Made by a program: the position numbers and the translations under genes. DNA of 64,000 bases. Origin: Mycoplana azooxidifex. Its GTDB lineage: Bacteria > Pseudomonadota > Alphaproteobacteria > Rhizobiales > Rhizobiaceae. The notes beneath the pieces were generated by a model. It saw only the letters and a list, made by a program, of their open reading frames with translations. It searched no databases and was not told where the DNA came from. How positions within the stretch are numbered: the stretch's first letter is position 1; every line of letters begins with the position of its first letter. The stretch lies in assembly GCF_014196765.1 (NCBI RefSeq), contig NZ_JACIEE010000015.1, positions 1 to 64,000 on the forward strand, in the 5' to 3' direction. Shown here one piece after another: positions 31,166 to 41,203 of the stretch.

Positions 31166-31341
31166 GACCCCGTCCTCCCGTTCGTTGACGCCTGCTGTGC
31201 AGCAGGTTCCAGCGAGGGAGGATAAGTCAACGGGAGCCGCTTTTCGAAGGCAACCATATCACGAACGCGTGATCTTCGGTCGCGTGCGCCTTCCAGCACG
31301 CCGGCGCCGCCCGGACGCCGGCGTAGTGGACGATACTCGCC

Positions 31342-32370
31342 TCAGGAACCGAGCCCGAGGACGATGCGGCCGTCGATCTTTCCCTGCTCCATACGTTCGA
31401 AGATCGCATTGATGTTTTCGATCTTGTCCATGGAGTAGTGCGCTGCGACCTTGCCTTCACCCGCGAACTCCAGCGCCTCCTCCAGGTCCTGGCGGGTGCC
31501 GACGATCGAGCCGCGCACAGTGATCCGCTTCAGCACGGTATCGAACACAGGAAGGGAAATGAAGCCGGGCGGCAGGCCGACGAGGGCCATCGTGCCCTTC
31601 GAGCGCAGGAAGCCATAGGCCTGCTCCATGGCCTTGGGAGACACGGCGGTGACCAGCGCGCCATGGACGCCACCGGTCTCCTTCTGCACGGTTTGGACCG
31701 CATCGGGCTTGCGCGCGTCGACGACGAGGTCGGCGCCGAGCTTCTTGGCGAGCGCCAGCTTGTCCTCGAAGATGTCGGCAGCGACGACGTTCATGCCCAT
31801 GGCCTTGGCATATTGCACCGCCATGTGGCCGAGCCCGCCGATGCCGGAGACCACCACCCATTCGCCGGGCCTCACCTCCGCTTCCTTCAATCCCTTGTAG
31901 ACGGTGACCCCGGCGCAGAGCACGGGTGCCGCGGGAGCGAATTCGAGACTGGCCGGCAGGTGGCCGACGAAAGCGGGATCGGCCAGCCCATATTCGGCAA
32001 AGGTGCCGTTGACGGAGTAGCCGGTGTTCTGCTGTTCGGCGCACAGCGTCTCCCAGCCGGTATTGCAGTAGCTGCAGCAGCGGCAGGCCGTATGCAGCCA
32101 GGGCACGCCGACGCGGTCGCCCTCCTTCACGCGCTTGACCTTGGCGCCGACCTTGGCGACATAGCCAACGCCCTCGTGCCCGGGAATGAACGGTGGCTTG
32201 GGCTTCACCGGCCAGTCGCCATTTGCCGCATGGAGATCGGTGTGGCAGACGCCGGTGGCTTCGTACTTGACCAGGATCTGCTCCGGCGCCGGTTCGGGTA
32301 TGTCGACCTCCTCGATCGTCAGCGGCTTTCCGAACTCCCGCACGACCGCAGCCTTCATCATTCTTGCCAT
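31342..32370 (-). CDS. adhP: Zinc-dependent alcohol dehydrogenase (AdhP type)
   Basis: A 342-residue medium-chain dehydrogenase that oxidises primary alcohols with NAD+. Catalytic zinc ligands are in TGVCHTDLH and PGHEGVGYV; the structural zinc site is the cysteine cluster CRCCSYCNTGWETLC; the Rossmann motif is GIGGLGHMAVQYAKAMG. ATG 32370 has GGAGG 8 bases upstream; the frame runs further up without homology. The length and sequence match the AdhP/AdhA ethanol-active group. It is monocistronic. Confidence 0.92.
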   Translation of the reverse strand: MARMMKAAVVREFGKPLTIEEVDIPEPAPEQILVKYEATGVCHTDLHAANGDWPVKPKPPFIPGHEGVGYVAKVGAKVKRVKEGDRVGVPWLHTACRCCSYCNTGWETLCAEQQNTGYSVNGTFAEYGLADPAFVGHLPASLEFAPAAPVLCAGVTVYKGLKEAEVRPGEWVVVSGIGGLGHMAVQYAKAMGMNVVAADIFEDKLALAKKLGADLVVDARKPDAVQTVQKETGGVHGALVTAVSPKAMEQAYGFLRSKGTMALVGLPPGFISLPVFDTVLKRITVRGSIVGTRQDLEEALEFAGEGKVAAHYSMDKIENINAIFERMEQGKIDGRIVLGLGS

Positions 32371-32573
32371 GTCGATTGCCTCCGCTTGCGCGCCTGCCGG
32401 CTTCCGGCCCGGCACGGGTGCTTCCGTTGGTTCCGGCGGATCGGGGGGTGTTGTCCGCCTGTAGCTGGCGCCGCCGACCATGCCGGCGGGCAACGGAAAC
32501 ACTATGGGCAATGCGCGATGATGGGAAGTTGACCGAGGTCAAACGTCCCCGCGCGCATGTCGCAGAAATGCGA

Positions 32574-32604
32574 CGGCGGCCGTCGATCGGATCGACGGCC
32601 GCCG
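32574..32604 (-). terminator. Perfect 15 bp palindrome downstream of guaB
   Basis: CGGCGGCCGTCGATC (32574-32588) and its exact complement (32590-32604) are separated by one base. It begins 32 bases beyond the guaB stop. It lacks a U tract (GTCGCATTTCTGC follows on the minus strand), so it is best read as a strong 3' hairpin that ends or protects the guaB message. Confidence 0.55.
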
Positions 32605-32635
32605 GCCATTCCTCGCGGAGAACCCCGTCAGGCGA

Positions 32636-34135
32636 TCAGCCGGCGCCGCCGGGATAGTTCGGGCTCTCGCGGGTGATGGTCACGTCGTGGGCGTGGCTTT
32701 CGCGCAGACCCGCGCCGGAAATGCGCACGAAGGTGGCGCGGTCCTGGAACTCCTTGATATCGCGGCCGCCGACATAGCCCATCGAGGCCTTGAGGCCGCC
32801 GGCGAGCTGGTGCAGCACGCCCGAGACCGGGCCCTTGTAGGGCACCTGGCCCTCGATGCCCTCGGGAACAAGCTTCAGCGTGTCGCGGACTTCCGCCTGG
32901 AAGTAGCGGTCGGCCGAGCCGCGCGCCATCGCGCCGACCGACCCCATGCCGCGATAGGCCTTGAAGGAGCGGCCCTGGTAGAGAAAGACCTCGCCCGGGC
33001 TCTCGTCGGTGCCGGCCAGCAGCGAGCCGACCATGACGGCCGAGGCGCCGGCGGCGATCGCCTTGGCGAGGTCGCCGGAGAACTTGATGCCGCCGTCGGC
33101 GATGACGGGAACGTCCTGCGCCTGCCCGGCCTCGACCGCGGCCATGATGGCTGCGAGCTGCGGCACGCCGACGCCGGCGACGATGCGGGTGGTGCAGATC
33201 GAGCCCGGGCCGATGCCGACCTTGACCGAATCCGCGCCCGCGTCGATCAGCGCCCGGGTGCCGTCGGCAGTGGCGACGTTGCCGGCCATGATGCGCACCG
33301 AGTTGGAAAGCTTCTTGACGCGGCTGACGGCGTCGAGGACGCGCTGCGAATGGCCGTGAGCGGTATCCACCACGATCAGGTCGACGCCGGCGTCGATCAG
33401 GCGCTCGGCACGCTCGAAGCCGTCGTCACCGACGGAGATCGCGGCGGCGGCGCGCAGGCGGCCCTGCGCATCCTTGGATGCGTTCGGGTTCAACTGCGAC
33501 TTCTCGATGTCCTTCACCGTGATCAGGCCGACGCAGCGGCCGTCCGGGTCGACCACCAGTAGCTTCTCGATGCGGTGCTTGTGGAGCAGGCGCTTGGCTT
33601 CCTGCTGGTCGACGTTCTCCTTGACCGTGATCAGGTTTTCCCGCGTCATCAGCTCGTAGATCTTCTGCTTGGGATCGGAGGCGAAGCGCACGTCGCGGTT
33701 GGTCACGATACCGACGAGACGGCCGGCGACGCCGGCCTTGGCGTTCTCGACGACCGGGACGCCGGAGATGCCGTGCGCCTTCATCAGCGCCAGCGCGTCG
33801 GCGAGCGTGGCGTCGGGGCCGATGGTGACGGGGTTGACGACCATGCCGCTTTCGAACTTCTTGACCTGGCGGACCTCCTCGGCCTGCTCGGCCGGCGTCA
33901 GGTTGCGATGGATGACGCCGAGACCGCCGGCCTGGGCCATGGCGATCGCCAGCCGTGCCTCGGTGACGGTATCCATCGCAGACGAGAGAATCGGCAGGTT
34001 GAGTTCGAAATCCCTGGCGATGCGGGTGGCGATGTTCGTCTGCCCCGGCATGACCTCGGAGTGGCCGGGCTGCAGGAGCACGTCGTCGAACGTCAGTGCT
34101 TCCAGTCCGGTTGCGGTTTCAATGATGCGGGCCAT
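32636..34135 (-). CDS. guaB: Inosine-5'-monophosphate dehydrogenase
   Basis: IMPDH makes XMP from IMP with NAD+, the first step to guanine nucleotides. The 499-residue protein has the barrel split by two CBS domains (residues about 95-205), the catalytic loop [15 protein letters not shown] with the nucleophilic Cys, and the flap with [17 protein letters not shown]. The start at 34135 ([10 protein letters not shown]) is preferred over the in-frame TTG at 34141; AAGGGA is upstream. It is followed by a strong palindrome. Confidence 0.97.
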   Translation of the reverse strand: MARIIETATGLEALTFDDVLLQPGHSEVMPGQTNIATRIARDFELNLPILSSAMDTVTEARLAIAMAQAGGLGVIHRNLTPAEQAEEVRQVKKFESGMVVNPVTIGPDATLADALALMKAHGISGVPVVENAKAGVAGRLVGIVTNRDVRFASDPKQKIYELMTRENLITVKENVDQQEAKRLLHKHRIEKLLVVDPDGRCVGLITVKDIEKSQLNPNASKDAQGRLRAAAAISVGDDGFERAERLIDAGVDLIVVDTAHGHSQRVLDAVSRVKKLSNSVRIMAGNVATADGTRALIDAGADSVKVGIGPGSICTTRIVAGVGVPQLAAIMAAVEAGQAQDVPVIADGGIKFSGDLAKAIAAGASAVMVGSLLAGTDESPGEVFLYQGRSFKAYRGMGSVGAMARGSADRYFQAEVRDTLKLVPEGIEGQVPYKGPVSGVLHQLAGGLKASMGYVGGRDIKEFQDRATFVRISGAGLRESHAHDVTITRESPNYPGGAG

Positions 34136-34264
34136 GGCCAAATCCCTTCGGTAAACAAGCTACTGTCCAGGGGACCTCTTGGGAATGGTCCCCTGGTGGC
34201 TTGCAAGATAAGTCTTGGAAGTTGGCGAGGGCTCGTAACACGTTCAAGACGGATTGGAAATAGC

Positions 34265-34291
34265 AAAAAGGCCCGGGATCGCTCCCGGGCC
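34265..34291 (-). terminator. Rho-independent terminator after the MBL-fold gene
   Basis: Read on the minus strand: stem GGCCCGGGA / TCCCGGGCC with a 4-base loop followed by TTTTTGC. It lies 25 bases beyond the stop of the MBL-fold gene and before guaB's promoter region. Confidence 0.85.
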
Positions 34292-34315
34292 GGTTCGCAT
34301 TGCATCGGCTGCGCG

Positions 34316-35302
34316 TCAGAGGTCGAACTGGTAGCTGGCCGGGACAAAGCGATATCCCTCGGCCGCCCTTTCGGCAAAGCCCACCGCCGGGAACGGCATG
34401 TGATAGCCGACGAAGGCGAGCCTGTCGGTGGCCACCATGTCGAACACTTTCTTGCGCGTCGCGGCAGCCGCGGCCTTGTCCATGTCGAAACGCACCTCCC
34501 AGTCGGGACGCTGCAGCGACAGCACGTAGTGGTTGGCGGTGTCGGCGGTCAGGATCAGCGGCTTGCCGTCCGATTCAATGCGGAAGATCATGTGGCCCGG
34601 CGAGTGGCCGAAGGCATCGATGCCGGTCACGCCCGGCACGACCTCGCCGCCATCCTCGATGAAGGTGATTTTCTCGGCCAGCGGCTTGACCTTGGCAAGC
34701 ACGCCCTTGTGGCCCTGCTCGGCGCCGGTGCCGACCCGGTCGGGGCTGACCCAGAAGTCATACTCGGTCCTGCCGGTGACGTAGCGGGCGTTCGGGAAGG
34801 CCGGGGCGTCCCCTTCGGTCAGGCCGCCGATATGGTCGCCGTGCATATGTGTGAGGACGACCACCGATATCTGCTCCGGCGTATAGCCCAGCGCCTTCAA
34901 GCCTTCCGCAAGCCGGCCCAGGCCCGCCTCGCGCCCGCCCTCGCCGAGGCCGGTGTCGAACAGCACGACCTCGGATCCGGTATCGACCAGGGTCGGCGCG
35001 AAGCTGTTGACGAAGTTGTCCGCCGGCAGGAAGTTCTCCGTCAGCAGGGCGGCGACCGCCTCGGGCGACTGGTTTGTGCCGAAGGTCTCGTTCGGCGCAC
35101 CGGACGCGCGCATGCCGTCGCGGATGACGGCGACGCGGAACGCGCCGAGCTTGAAGCTGCGGGTCTCGACCGGGGATGTTGTCATGTTCGCTTCCGTTTC
35201 CGCGGCCGCAAGGACCACGGAGCTGTTCAGGATGAAGGGGGCTGCCAGCGTGCCGATCCCGGCGGCTTGCAGGAGCGATCTGCGTGTGATGTCCGTTGCC
35301 AT
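34316..35302 (-). CDS. Exported MBL-fold metallo-hydrolase
   Basis: A 328-residue metallo-beta-lactamase-fold hydrolase with a Tat leader (MATDITRRSLLQAAG, cleavage near AAA at about residue 34). The zinc motif is HMHGDHIGG, with later ligands in GHSPGHMIF and LTADTANHY. Related periplasmic proteins include quorum-quenching lactonases and arylsulfatase-like enzymes, but the substrate cannot be told. ATG 35302 has GGGAGG upstream. Divergent from the MFS gene. Confidence 0.85.
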   Translation of the reverse strand: MATDITRRSLLQAAGIGTLAAPFILNSSVVLAAAETEANMTTSPVETRSFKLGAFRVAVIRDGMRASGAPNETFGTNQSPEAVAALLTENFLPADNFVNSFAPTLVDTGSEVVLFDTGLGEGGREAGLGRLAEGLKALGYTPEQISVVVLTHMHGDHIGGLTEGDAPAFPNARYVTGRTEYDFWVSPDRVGTGAEQGHKGVLAKVKPLAEKITFIEDGGEVVPGVTGIDAFGHSPGHMIFRIESDGKPLILTADTANHYVLSLQRPDWEVRFDMDKAAAAATRKKVFDMVATDRLAFVGYHMPFPAVGFAERAAEGYRFVPASYQFDL

Positions 35303-35569
35303 GTCAATCCTCCCGACAGCCCGGGCGTGCCCCGCCAAGCGCTGTGGCGCGGGATCATGGCACGAAACGAAATTCGCCTCCCCTCACGAATGGCAGCGGC
35401 ACAATCACGGGTTTGTGAAACTGCGATCCGGGCAGGTGTTTGACACCGCGGCGATGCAGGCGCACAAGCGTGCCGGTCGCAGGCGCGCCTGCCCCAACCG
35501 GTCGCTTGCCGTCATCGGCCGGGCCTTCTTCCGTTCCGTCAAGAACCCCGTCGCCCAAAACCCGTCGTC

Positions 35570-36976
35570 ATGAACCGCATCGTTCCCCTCATCCTCGCCG
35601 TCGCCCTTTTCATGGAGCAGATGGATTCGACCGTCATCGCGACGTCGCTTCCCGCCATCGCCCACGACCTCGGCGTCGGCCCGATCACGCTCAAGCTGGC
35701 GTTGACGACCTACATGGTGGCGCTGGCGATCTTCATTCCGCTCAGCGGCTGGATGGCCGATCGCTTCGGCGCCAAGCGCATCTTCCGGCTTGCGATGGTC
35801 GTCTTCATCGTCGGCTCCATCCTCTGCGCCGTTTCCGACAGCCTCATAGCCTTCGTCGTCTCGCGGTTCATCCAGGGCATGGGCGGGGCGATGATGACAC
35901 CGGTGGCCCGCCTCGTGCTGGTGCGCAGCACGTCGCGCAGCGAGCTCGTCTCGGCCATGGCGACGCTGACGATTCCTGCCCTTGTCGGCCCGCTGGCAGG
36001 CCCGCCGCTCGGCGGCTTCATCACCACCTACTTCTCCTGGCACTGGATCTTCCTCATCAACGTGCCGGTCGGCATTCTCGGTTACGTGCTGTCGGCCATC
36101 TACCTGCCCGACGTCGAATCCGCGCCGCCCGGCCCGCTCGATTTCAAAGGATTCCTGCTGGTCGCCGTAGCCGCCGCAGGCACCATGTTCGGCCTTTCCG
36201 TCATCAGCCTGCCGGCGCTGCCGCCTGCAATCGGCTTCGCCACCACCGCGCTCGGCCTCCTGTCCGGCTACCTCTACCTTCGCCATGCCCGGCGCCACCC
36301 GCGGCCCGTGCTGGATCTGAAGCTGTTCGAGGACAGCGCCTTCCGCGCGGCGGCGATCGGGGGAACGCTGTTTCGCATCTCGATCGGCGCCGTTCCGTTC
36401 CTGATGCCGCTGATGCTGCAGCTTGGCTTCGGCTTCACGCCGTTCGAGTCGGGCCTGATCACGTTTACGGGTGCGATCGGCGCCATCACCACCAAGTTTC
36501 TCGCCAGGCGCGTGCTCAGCCGCACCGGCTTCCGGACCATGCTGATCGTCGCCAGCATCACCGGCGCCATCCTCACCTTCGTCAACGGCTTCTTCACGCC
36601 GGCGACGCCTGTCGTGCTGATATCCTTCGTGCTGCTTCTCGCCGGCTTCGTGCGCTCGTTCTTCTTCACGAGCGTGAACGCGCTGTCCTTCGCCGACATT
36701 TCCGACAGGGACGCCAGCAAGGCGACCTCGATGAGCGCGGTCCTGCAGCAGATGAGCCTGGCGCTCGGCGTGGCGGTCGCCGGCACGATTCTGGAAGTCG
36801 AGACGGCGATCACCGGCACCGCGCTTCAGCTGCGCGACTTCCATATCGCCTTCATGATCATATCGGTGCTCACGCTGGCGGCGGTCATCCCGTTCCTGAC
36901 GATGGCGAAGAACGCGGGTGCAGCGGTCTCCGGGCATCGAATGGCGGCCAGGGAAGAGGTCGCGAGCGTCAAGTAG
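35570..36976 (+). CDS. MFS transporter of the DHA2 (EmrB/QacA) type
   Basis: A 468-residue major-facilitator permease with about 14 hydrophobic segments. The first helix MNRIVPLILAVALFMEQMDS is followed by TVIATSLPAIAHDLG, the DHA2 D1 motif LNVPVGIL-type segment is IFLINVPVGILGYV, and motif C-like GGAMMTPVARLVL is present. It should export drugs or metabolites with proton antiport. No ribosome site is visible before the ATG, and the start could be leaderless. The last 8 bases overlap the convergent VOC gene. Confidence 0.85.
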   Translation: MNRIVPLILAVALFMEQMDSTVIATSLPAIAHDLGVGPITLKLALTTYMVALAIFIPLSGWMADRFGAKRIFRLAMVVFIVGSILCAVSDSLIAFVVSRFIQGMGGAMMTPVARLVLVRSTSRSELVSAMATLTIPALVGPLAGPPLGGFITTYFSWHWIFLINVPVGILGYVLSAIYLPDVESAPPGPLDFKGFLLVAVAAAGTMFGLSVISLPALPPAIGFATTALGLLSGYLYLRHARRHPRPVLDLKLFEDSAFRAAAIGGTLFRISIGAVPFLMPLMLQLGFGFTPFESGLITFTGAIGAITTKFLARRVLSRTGFRTMLIVASITGAILTFVNGFFTPATPVVLISFVLLLAGFVRSFFFTSVNALSFADISDRDASKATSMSAVLQQMSLALGVAVAGTILEVETAITGTALQLRDFHIAFMIISVLTLAAVIPFLTMAKNAGAAVSGHRMAAREEVASVK

Positions 36977-37367
36977 CGTGGGCCTGTTCCGGCCGCTCGC
37001 AGACGATCGAAAGCTTGTTGCCGTCCAGGTCGCGCACGAAGGCCGCGTAGAAGTTCGGATGGAACGGCCGGATGCCCGGCCCGCCCTCGTCCGTCCCGCC
37101 ATTGGCAAGTGCGGCCGCATGGAAGGCGTCCACCGCCGCCCGGCTCGGCGCGTCGAGGGCGATCGTGACGCCGTTACCGAAGGTGGCGGGTTCGCGGTCG
37201 AACGGCTCGACGATCCAGAACCGGCAGCGCACGTCGTCGTCCGCGCCATAGCCGATCTCCCCTTCCGCCTGCTTCTGCCGGCGATAGCCCAGGAGCGGCA
37301 GAACCGCATCATAGAAGCGGCCGGACCGCTCGAGGTCGTTGGTTCCCACCGTGACGTAGAGCAGCAT
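36969..37367 (-). CDS. VOC family (glyoxalase/dioxygenase fold) protein
   Basis: A 132-residue single VOC-domain protein: two beta-alpha-beta-beta-beta modules beginning [20 protein letters not shown] and ending AAFVRDLDGNKLSIVCE. The metal residue at the usual start is not His (MLLYVTVG), so its chemistry is uncertain. ATG 37367 overlaps the rlmE stop by one base (TGATG), so it is translated with rlmE. Overlaps the convergent MFS gene by 8 bases. Confidence 0.8.
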   Translation of the reverse strand: MLLYVTVGTNDLERSGRFYDAVLPLLGYRRQKQAEGEIGYGADDDVRCRFWIVEPFDREPATFGNGVTIALDAPSRAAVDAFHAAALANGGTDEGGPGIRPFHPNFYAAFVRDLDGNKLSIVCERPEQAHAT

Positions 37368-38098
37368 CAAGCTTCCGCCTCCGCCGCATCGTCCGCCTGC
37401 ACCGGCTTGCGCCCCTTGAAGCCCTTGGCCAGCAGGAACATTTCGACCGATTCGGCGCGCGAGGCGCCGGGCTTGACGTGGATGACCTGGCGGAAATTCT
37501 GCTTGAGCATGGCGAGCAACTCGCGCTCGGTGCCTCCCTGGAAGGTCTTGGCGAGGAAATGCCCGCCTTCCGCCAGAACGTCGACGGCGAAATGGGCCGC
37601 GACCTCGCACAGGTGCATGGTGCGGATATGGTCGGTCTGCCTGTGGCCGGTCGTCGGTGCCGCCATATCGGACAGGACGAGTTGAGGCGCCCCGCCGATC
37701 GCCTCCTTCAGCTTTTCGGGCGCCAGCGGATCGAGAAAATCCATCTGCAGGATCGTCACGCCGGGCAGCGGGTCCACCTCGAGGAAGTCGATCGCGGCGA
37801 CGCGCGGGTCGGCATCGGTGGAATTGGTCACCTTGGCGGCGATCTGCGACCAGCTGCCGGGGGCTGCTCCCAGGTCGATGATGCGCTTCGCGCCGTCGAG
37901 GATCTTGTGCTTCTCGTCGATCTCCAGAAGCTTGAAAGCCGCGCGCGCGCGATAACCTTCGAGGCGGGCGCGCTGGACGTAGGGATCGTTGATATGGCGT
38001 TCGATCCAGCGTCGCGACGACGCCTTCAGCTTGCCCTTCTTGACCTTCTGGCCGAGCTTTCGTCCGGTCCGGCTGCCGCCGGCGGGTGGCTTCGTCAT
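37367..38098 (-). CDS. rlmE: 23S rRNA Um2552 2'-O-methyltransferase
   Basis: RlmE (FtsJ/RrmJ) methylates the ribose of U2552 in the A loop of 23S rRNA during 50S assembly. The 243-residue protein has [15 protein letters not shown] (S-adenosylmethionine motif I), [15 protein letters not shown] and [15 protein letters not shown], with the K-D-K-E methylation residues of the family. The N-terminus carries about 35 basic residues typical of alphaproteobacterial members. ATG 38098 lies 2 bases after the ppx stop, so the three genes ppx-rlmE-VOC are one operon. Confidence 0.93.
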   Translation of the reverse strand: MTKPPAGGSRTGRKLGQKVKKGKLKASSRRWIERHINDPYVQRARLEGYRARAAFKLLEIDEKHKILDGAKRIIDLGAAPGSWSQIAAKVTNSTDADPRVAAIDFLEVDPLPGVTILQMDFLDPLAPEKLKEAIGGAPQLVLSDMAAPTTGHRQTDHIRTMHLCEVAAHFAVDVLAEGGHFLAKTFQGGTERELLAMLKQNFRQVIHVKPGASRAESVEMFLLAKGFKGRKPVQADDAAEAEA

Positions 38099-38100
38099 TT

Positions 38101-39726
38101 CTATTGTCCCTCCGGCCGGCCGGGGTGGCGGAATCCGCTGCGGTTCTGGCGGCGGTGGCGGCCGCGACGCCATACGCCGTCGTCGGCCATCATGTCGGTG
38201 AGCAGGCCCTCGCGCAGGCCGCGATCGGCGACGCGCATGCGTGTCGACGGCCATCGGTTGCGGATCGCCTCCAGAATGGCGCAGCCCGCGAGCACCAGGT
38301 CGGCCCGGTCGGGACCGATGCAGGGATTGGCCGCGCGGGCGGAAAAGTCCCAGGACAAGAGCCTCGCCTGCATGGCGCTGACCTCCGCATCGAGCAGCCA
38401 GACGCCGTCGACCTGTCGACGGTCGTAGCGCGGCAGGTCGAGATGGACGCCGGCAAGGGTCGTCACTGTTCCCGACGTGCCGATCAGGTGAAAATCCTCA
38501 GGCGTCTCGAAGCCGCCATGAGCGGGGCAGTCGAAGCCCGCGAGCATGCCCTCGACCTCGCGCACCATGGCGGCGAAGCTTTCGGGAGTGACGTCGCGGC
38601 CGCCATGGCGTTCCGACAGTGTCACCACGCCGACAGGCAGCGAGGTCCAGTGGGTGATGTGGTTGGCGAGCCGGTTGGAGCGGTTGTCGTCGATGCGGAT
38701 CACCGCGATCTCCGACGAGCCGCCGCCGATGTCGAACAGCACCACCGACTTCGCCTCGCGGCCCACCAGCGACGAGCAGCCGGACACGGCCAGCCGCGCC
38801 TCGGTCTCGCGGTTGATGATCTCGAGCTCGAGCCCGGTCTCGGCCCTGACGCGGGCCAGGAACGCCTCGCCGTTCTCCGCCTGGCGGCAGGCCTCCGTGG
38901 CGATCAGGCGGCTGCGGCGGATATCGCGGCTCTTCAGCTTCGTGGCGCAGATCCTCAGCGCCTCGATCGAGCGGTCCATCGCGTCTTCCGACAGGCGCCC
39001 GCTTGCGGCGAGCCCCTCGCCCAGCCGAACGATGCGCGAAAAGGCGTCGATGACGCGGAACTGGCCGGGACGGGTCGGCTGGGCGACCAGCAGGCGGCAA
39101 TTGTTGGTGCCGAGATCGAGGGCCGCATAGAGCGGCGCGTCGTCGAGGCGCAGCTCGCTGCGCGGCATGCCACCCGCAGTATGGTCGACGCGGTCGCGTC
39201 CATTCGGCTGGCCGCCTCTCGGCGTGCCTGACGGGTGGCCGTAGCGTTGGCCCTGATTCTGACCTGGGTTCTGGCTCGGCTGCTGACCCTGCGCGTGCGC
39301 CGCCTTGCCAACCGGTGCCACGAACTCGGGCGTCTTTTCCGGTCCCTTGAGCGGTCGGCCCTGCAGGCCCCGGCCCTGGTGCCGCTTGCCGCGACCCGGA
39401 TGGCCCTGCCCTGCCCGTTCGGCAGCGGGGGCTGTTACGCGCTCGGTCTCGGAAGAAGGCTGCTGCGCGTTGGCCGCGCCGCCCTTGCCGCGGCGACGAC
39501 GCTTGCGCTTACGGACGGCGTCGCCGTCCTGCGTGCTCTGGTGGGGGCGTGGCTCCTGGCCGTTGCGGCCGGTGTCACCGTTGCTCGGGGTAAGGGAGAC
39601 GGAAGACGGATTTTGAGCCCGCTTTTCCTTTCCCTTGCGGCGGCGCGACCGCTTCGGCCTTGCCTCTCCGCCCGTGCCCTGCCCCCCTGATACGGACGGC
39701 CCAAGGCCGCGATCGGGGTCGTTCAC
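38101..39726 (-). CDS. Ppx/GppA family phosphatase with long disordered N-terminus
   Basis: A 541-residue protein. From about residue 199 ([15 protein letters not shown]) it is a sugar-kinase-fold exopolyphosphatase/guanosine pentaphosphatase with [12 protein letters not shown] and [14 protein letters not shown]. The first 198 residues are a low-complexity, Gln/Gly/Arg-rich tail with two basic blocks ([13 protein letters not shown] and [12 protein letters not shown]) and look unfolded and nucleic-acid-binding. Rhizobial homologues have similar tails. It leads rlmE by 2 bases, linking polyphosphate or (p)ppGpp metabolism with rRNA modification in one transcript. Confidence 0.85.
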   Translation of the reverse strand: MNDPDRGLGPSVSGGQGTGGEARPKRSRRRKGKEKRAQNPSSVSLTPSNGDTGRNGQEPRPHQSTQDGDAVRKRKRRRRGKGGAANAQQPSSETERVTAPAAERAGQGHPGRGKRHQGRGLQGRPLKGPEKTPEFVAPVGKAAHAQGQQPSQNPGQNQGQRYGHPSGTPRGGQPNGRDRVDHTAGGMPRSELRLDDAPLYAALDLGTNNCRLLVAQPTRPGQFRVIDAFSRIVRLGEGLAASGRLSEDAMDRSIEALRICATKLKSRDIRRSRLIATEACRQAENGEAFLARVRAETGLELEIINRETEARLAVSGCSSLVGREAKSVVLFDIGGGSSEIAVIRIDDNRSNRLANHITHWTSLPVGVVTLSERHGGRDVTPESFAAMVREVEGMLAGFDCPAHGGFETPEDFHLIGTSGTVTTLAGVHLDLPRYDRRQVDGVWLLDAEVSAMQARLLSWDFSARAANPCIGPDRADLVLAGCAILEAIRNRWPSTRMRVADRGLREGLLTDMMADDGVWRRGRHRRQNRSGFRHPGRPEGQ

Positions 39727-40057
39727 GTGTTTCGCCTATCGTGCCGCGCAAGGCCCTTGCGGGCCGCAGCAGGCACTCTCTGATTTTCGTTGCCGCGACC
39801 TTAACAGCGGCTGTCACGTTCGACAAATTCTTTTTGCACGGCGGCATGGCTCGCCCGGGCCTGCCGACCGCAGCGGCTGCGACAGCGGGTCGTACCCGGA
39901 GATGCGTCGAGCCCGCCGGCATCGGGATGAACCGATCGACAACCGGCCCATCCGCCGCCGAACGTCCACTCGACGGTGTGCCGGGCACCCGTGAACGGAC
40001 GAAATCACCACGCCGAGAAATCCACAGCCGGCCGGCAAAAAAATGCAGCAGACCTAT
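39727..40057. other. Upstream region of ppx, no gene seen
   Basis: About 330 bases with no convincing coding sequence or repeat. It must contain the promoter of the ppx-rlmE-VOC operon (minus strand), but I see no clear -35/-10 pair. Confidence 0.5.
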
Positions 40058-40085
40058 TTGCATCCGCGAGGCTTTTGGTTATAAG
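40058..40085 (+). promoter_or_regulatory. tRNA-Gln promoter
   Basis: TTGCAT, a 16 bp spacer and TATAAG, ending 40 bases before the mature tRNA. It fits the TTGCNN-N16/17-TATAAN pattern shared by the tRNA-Glu promoters in this window. Confidence 0.6.
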
Positions 40086-40125
40086 CCGCCCACACCGACA
40101 GGGCGCCGCCTGCGCCGCCCGCAGT

Positions 40126-40199
40126 TGGGGAATAGTTCAATGGTAGAACGACGGACTCTGACTCCGTTAATCTTGGTTCGAATCCAGGTTCCCCAGCCA
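40126..40199 (+). tRNA. tRNA-Gln (CUG anticodon)
   Basis: A 74-base cloverleaf. The acceptor stem is TGGGGAA with TTCCCCA, the anticodon loop CTCTGAC gives CUG, the T arm holds GGTTCGAATCC, and CCA is encoded. It is a single tRNA gene downstream of a matching promoter. Confidence 0.95.
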
Positions 40200-40714
40200 A
40201 CCACTCTTTTCCGCAATAACAACAATCACTTATGAAACGTTGGCGAAAACTAGCCACAACGGTCTTCCTGTGCATGTTTCCGGCACATTCGTGTGCGTTT
40301 CATGGTCCGGCGCGCAATTCGCTCAATGCGCGTTCTGCCTTGTCAATTTGTAATGATACATTAGCTACTTGTAACTTTACCCGGTCGGGACCGACCTATT
40401 AATAGATTGCACCGTCCGCACATCCGGATGGTCGGGGCTTGTCGATAGAATTCTTCAAGAATAGGCCGGCGAGCCCCGCCAAAATTGACGGGTGATTTAT
40501 CACGCAAGCGGTTCTGCCCGGTATTGTGCGGAACGGCGTTCTGCTGCCCTCCTGGCGGTGATCCTCTTGCTTTCGGCTGTGAAGGCATGGAGGCACACAT
40601 AACTCACTCGCCAATGCGTCCGCCCCCCTCAGCCCGTTCTCGCGATGCCATTCGACCGACTTCCTCGCCACGACGCGCGCTGCAAGCATCCGGCAGCAGA
40701 GATCTTCCTCGCAA
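40200..40714. other. 514-base region without a supported gene
   Basis: AT-richer than its surroundings. A 56-codon frame at 40232-40402 starts MKRWRKLATTVFLCMF and looks signal-like but has no ribosome site. No tRNA, repeat or terminator was recognised. Confidence 0.5.
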
Positions 40715-41155
40715 TCATGTCCAGGGGCTGGTCGCCAGCGCCAGGGCAGCGTAACGGCCGACCTTGGCGACCGATACCAGCACCAGAAATGTCGCGAGCG
40801 GCACCCTGAGGATGCCGGCTGCGACCGTGATCGGGTCGCCGACGACCGGCAGCCAGCTCGCCAGCAGCGACCACTTGCCGTATCGCCCGTACCAGCTTTC
40901 GGCCACCTGCAGGCTCTTGGCGGAGACGGGAAACCAGCGCTTCGTCCGGAAGCGGGCTATGCCGCGCCCGAGCAACCAGTTGACGACGGAACCGAGGATG
41001 TTTCCGATGCTTGCGACGGCGACGAGGGCCGCGACCGGGTAGTCTCCGGTCAACTGCAGGACGACGAGCGCCGTCTCCGATTGGGCGGGAAAGATGGTTG
41101 CGGCCAGGAAGGCTGCGAAAAAGAGACCGAGATAGGCGCTGATGGCAGCGACCAT
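40715..41155 (-). CDS. YqaA/DedA-type small membrane protein
   Basis: A 146-residue protein of the YqaA branch of the SNARE-associated (DedA) family. It starts MVAAISAYLGLFFAAFLAAT, contains ATIFPAQSE and the conserved GNILGSVVNWLLGRG segment, and has a re-entrant-type stretch SWLPVVGDPITVAAGILR. DedA-like proteins help move lipids across membranes; the role of YqaA is not known. A 48-base gap separates it from the metal exporter gene upstream on the same strand. Confidence 0.85.
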   Translation of the reverse strand: MVAAISAYLGLFFAAFLAATIFPAQSETALVVLQLTGDYPVAALVAVASIGNILGSVVNWLLGRGIARFRTKRWFPVSAKSLQVAESWYGRYGKWSLLASWLPVVGDPITVAAGILRVPLATFLVLVSVAKVGRYAALALATSPWT

Positions 41156-41203
41156 GTCACTGGTCCCGATTCGCAGGACAACGGCACGGATCTCCGGCGC
41201 GCC

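Noticed and set aside
35405-37312. A 635-codon minus-strand frame across the MFS and VOC genes
   Set aside because: Low-complexity, charged product antisense to a clear transporter; no domain and no ribosome site.
40232-40402. A 56-codon frame with a signal-like N-terminus after tRNA-Gln
   Set aside because: No ribosome-binding site, no recognisable mature domain, and it lies in AT-richer non-coding sequence.
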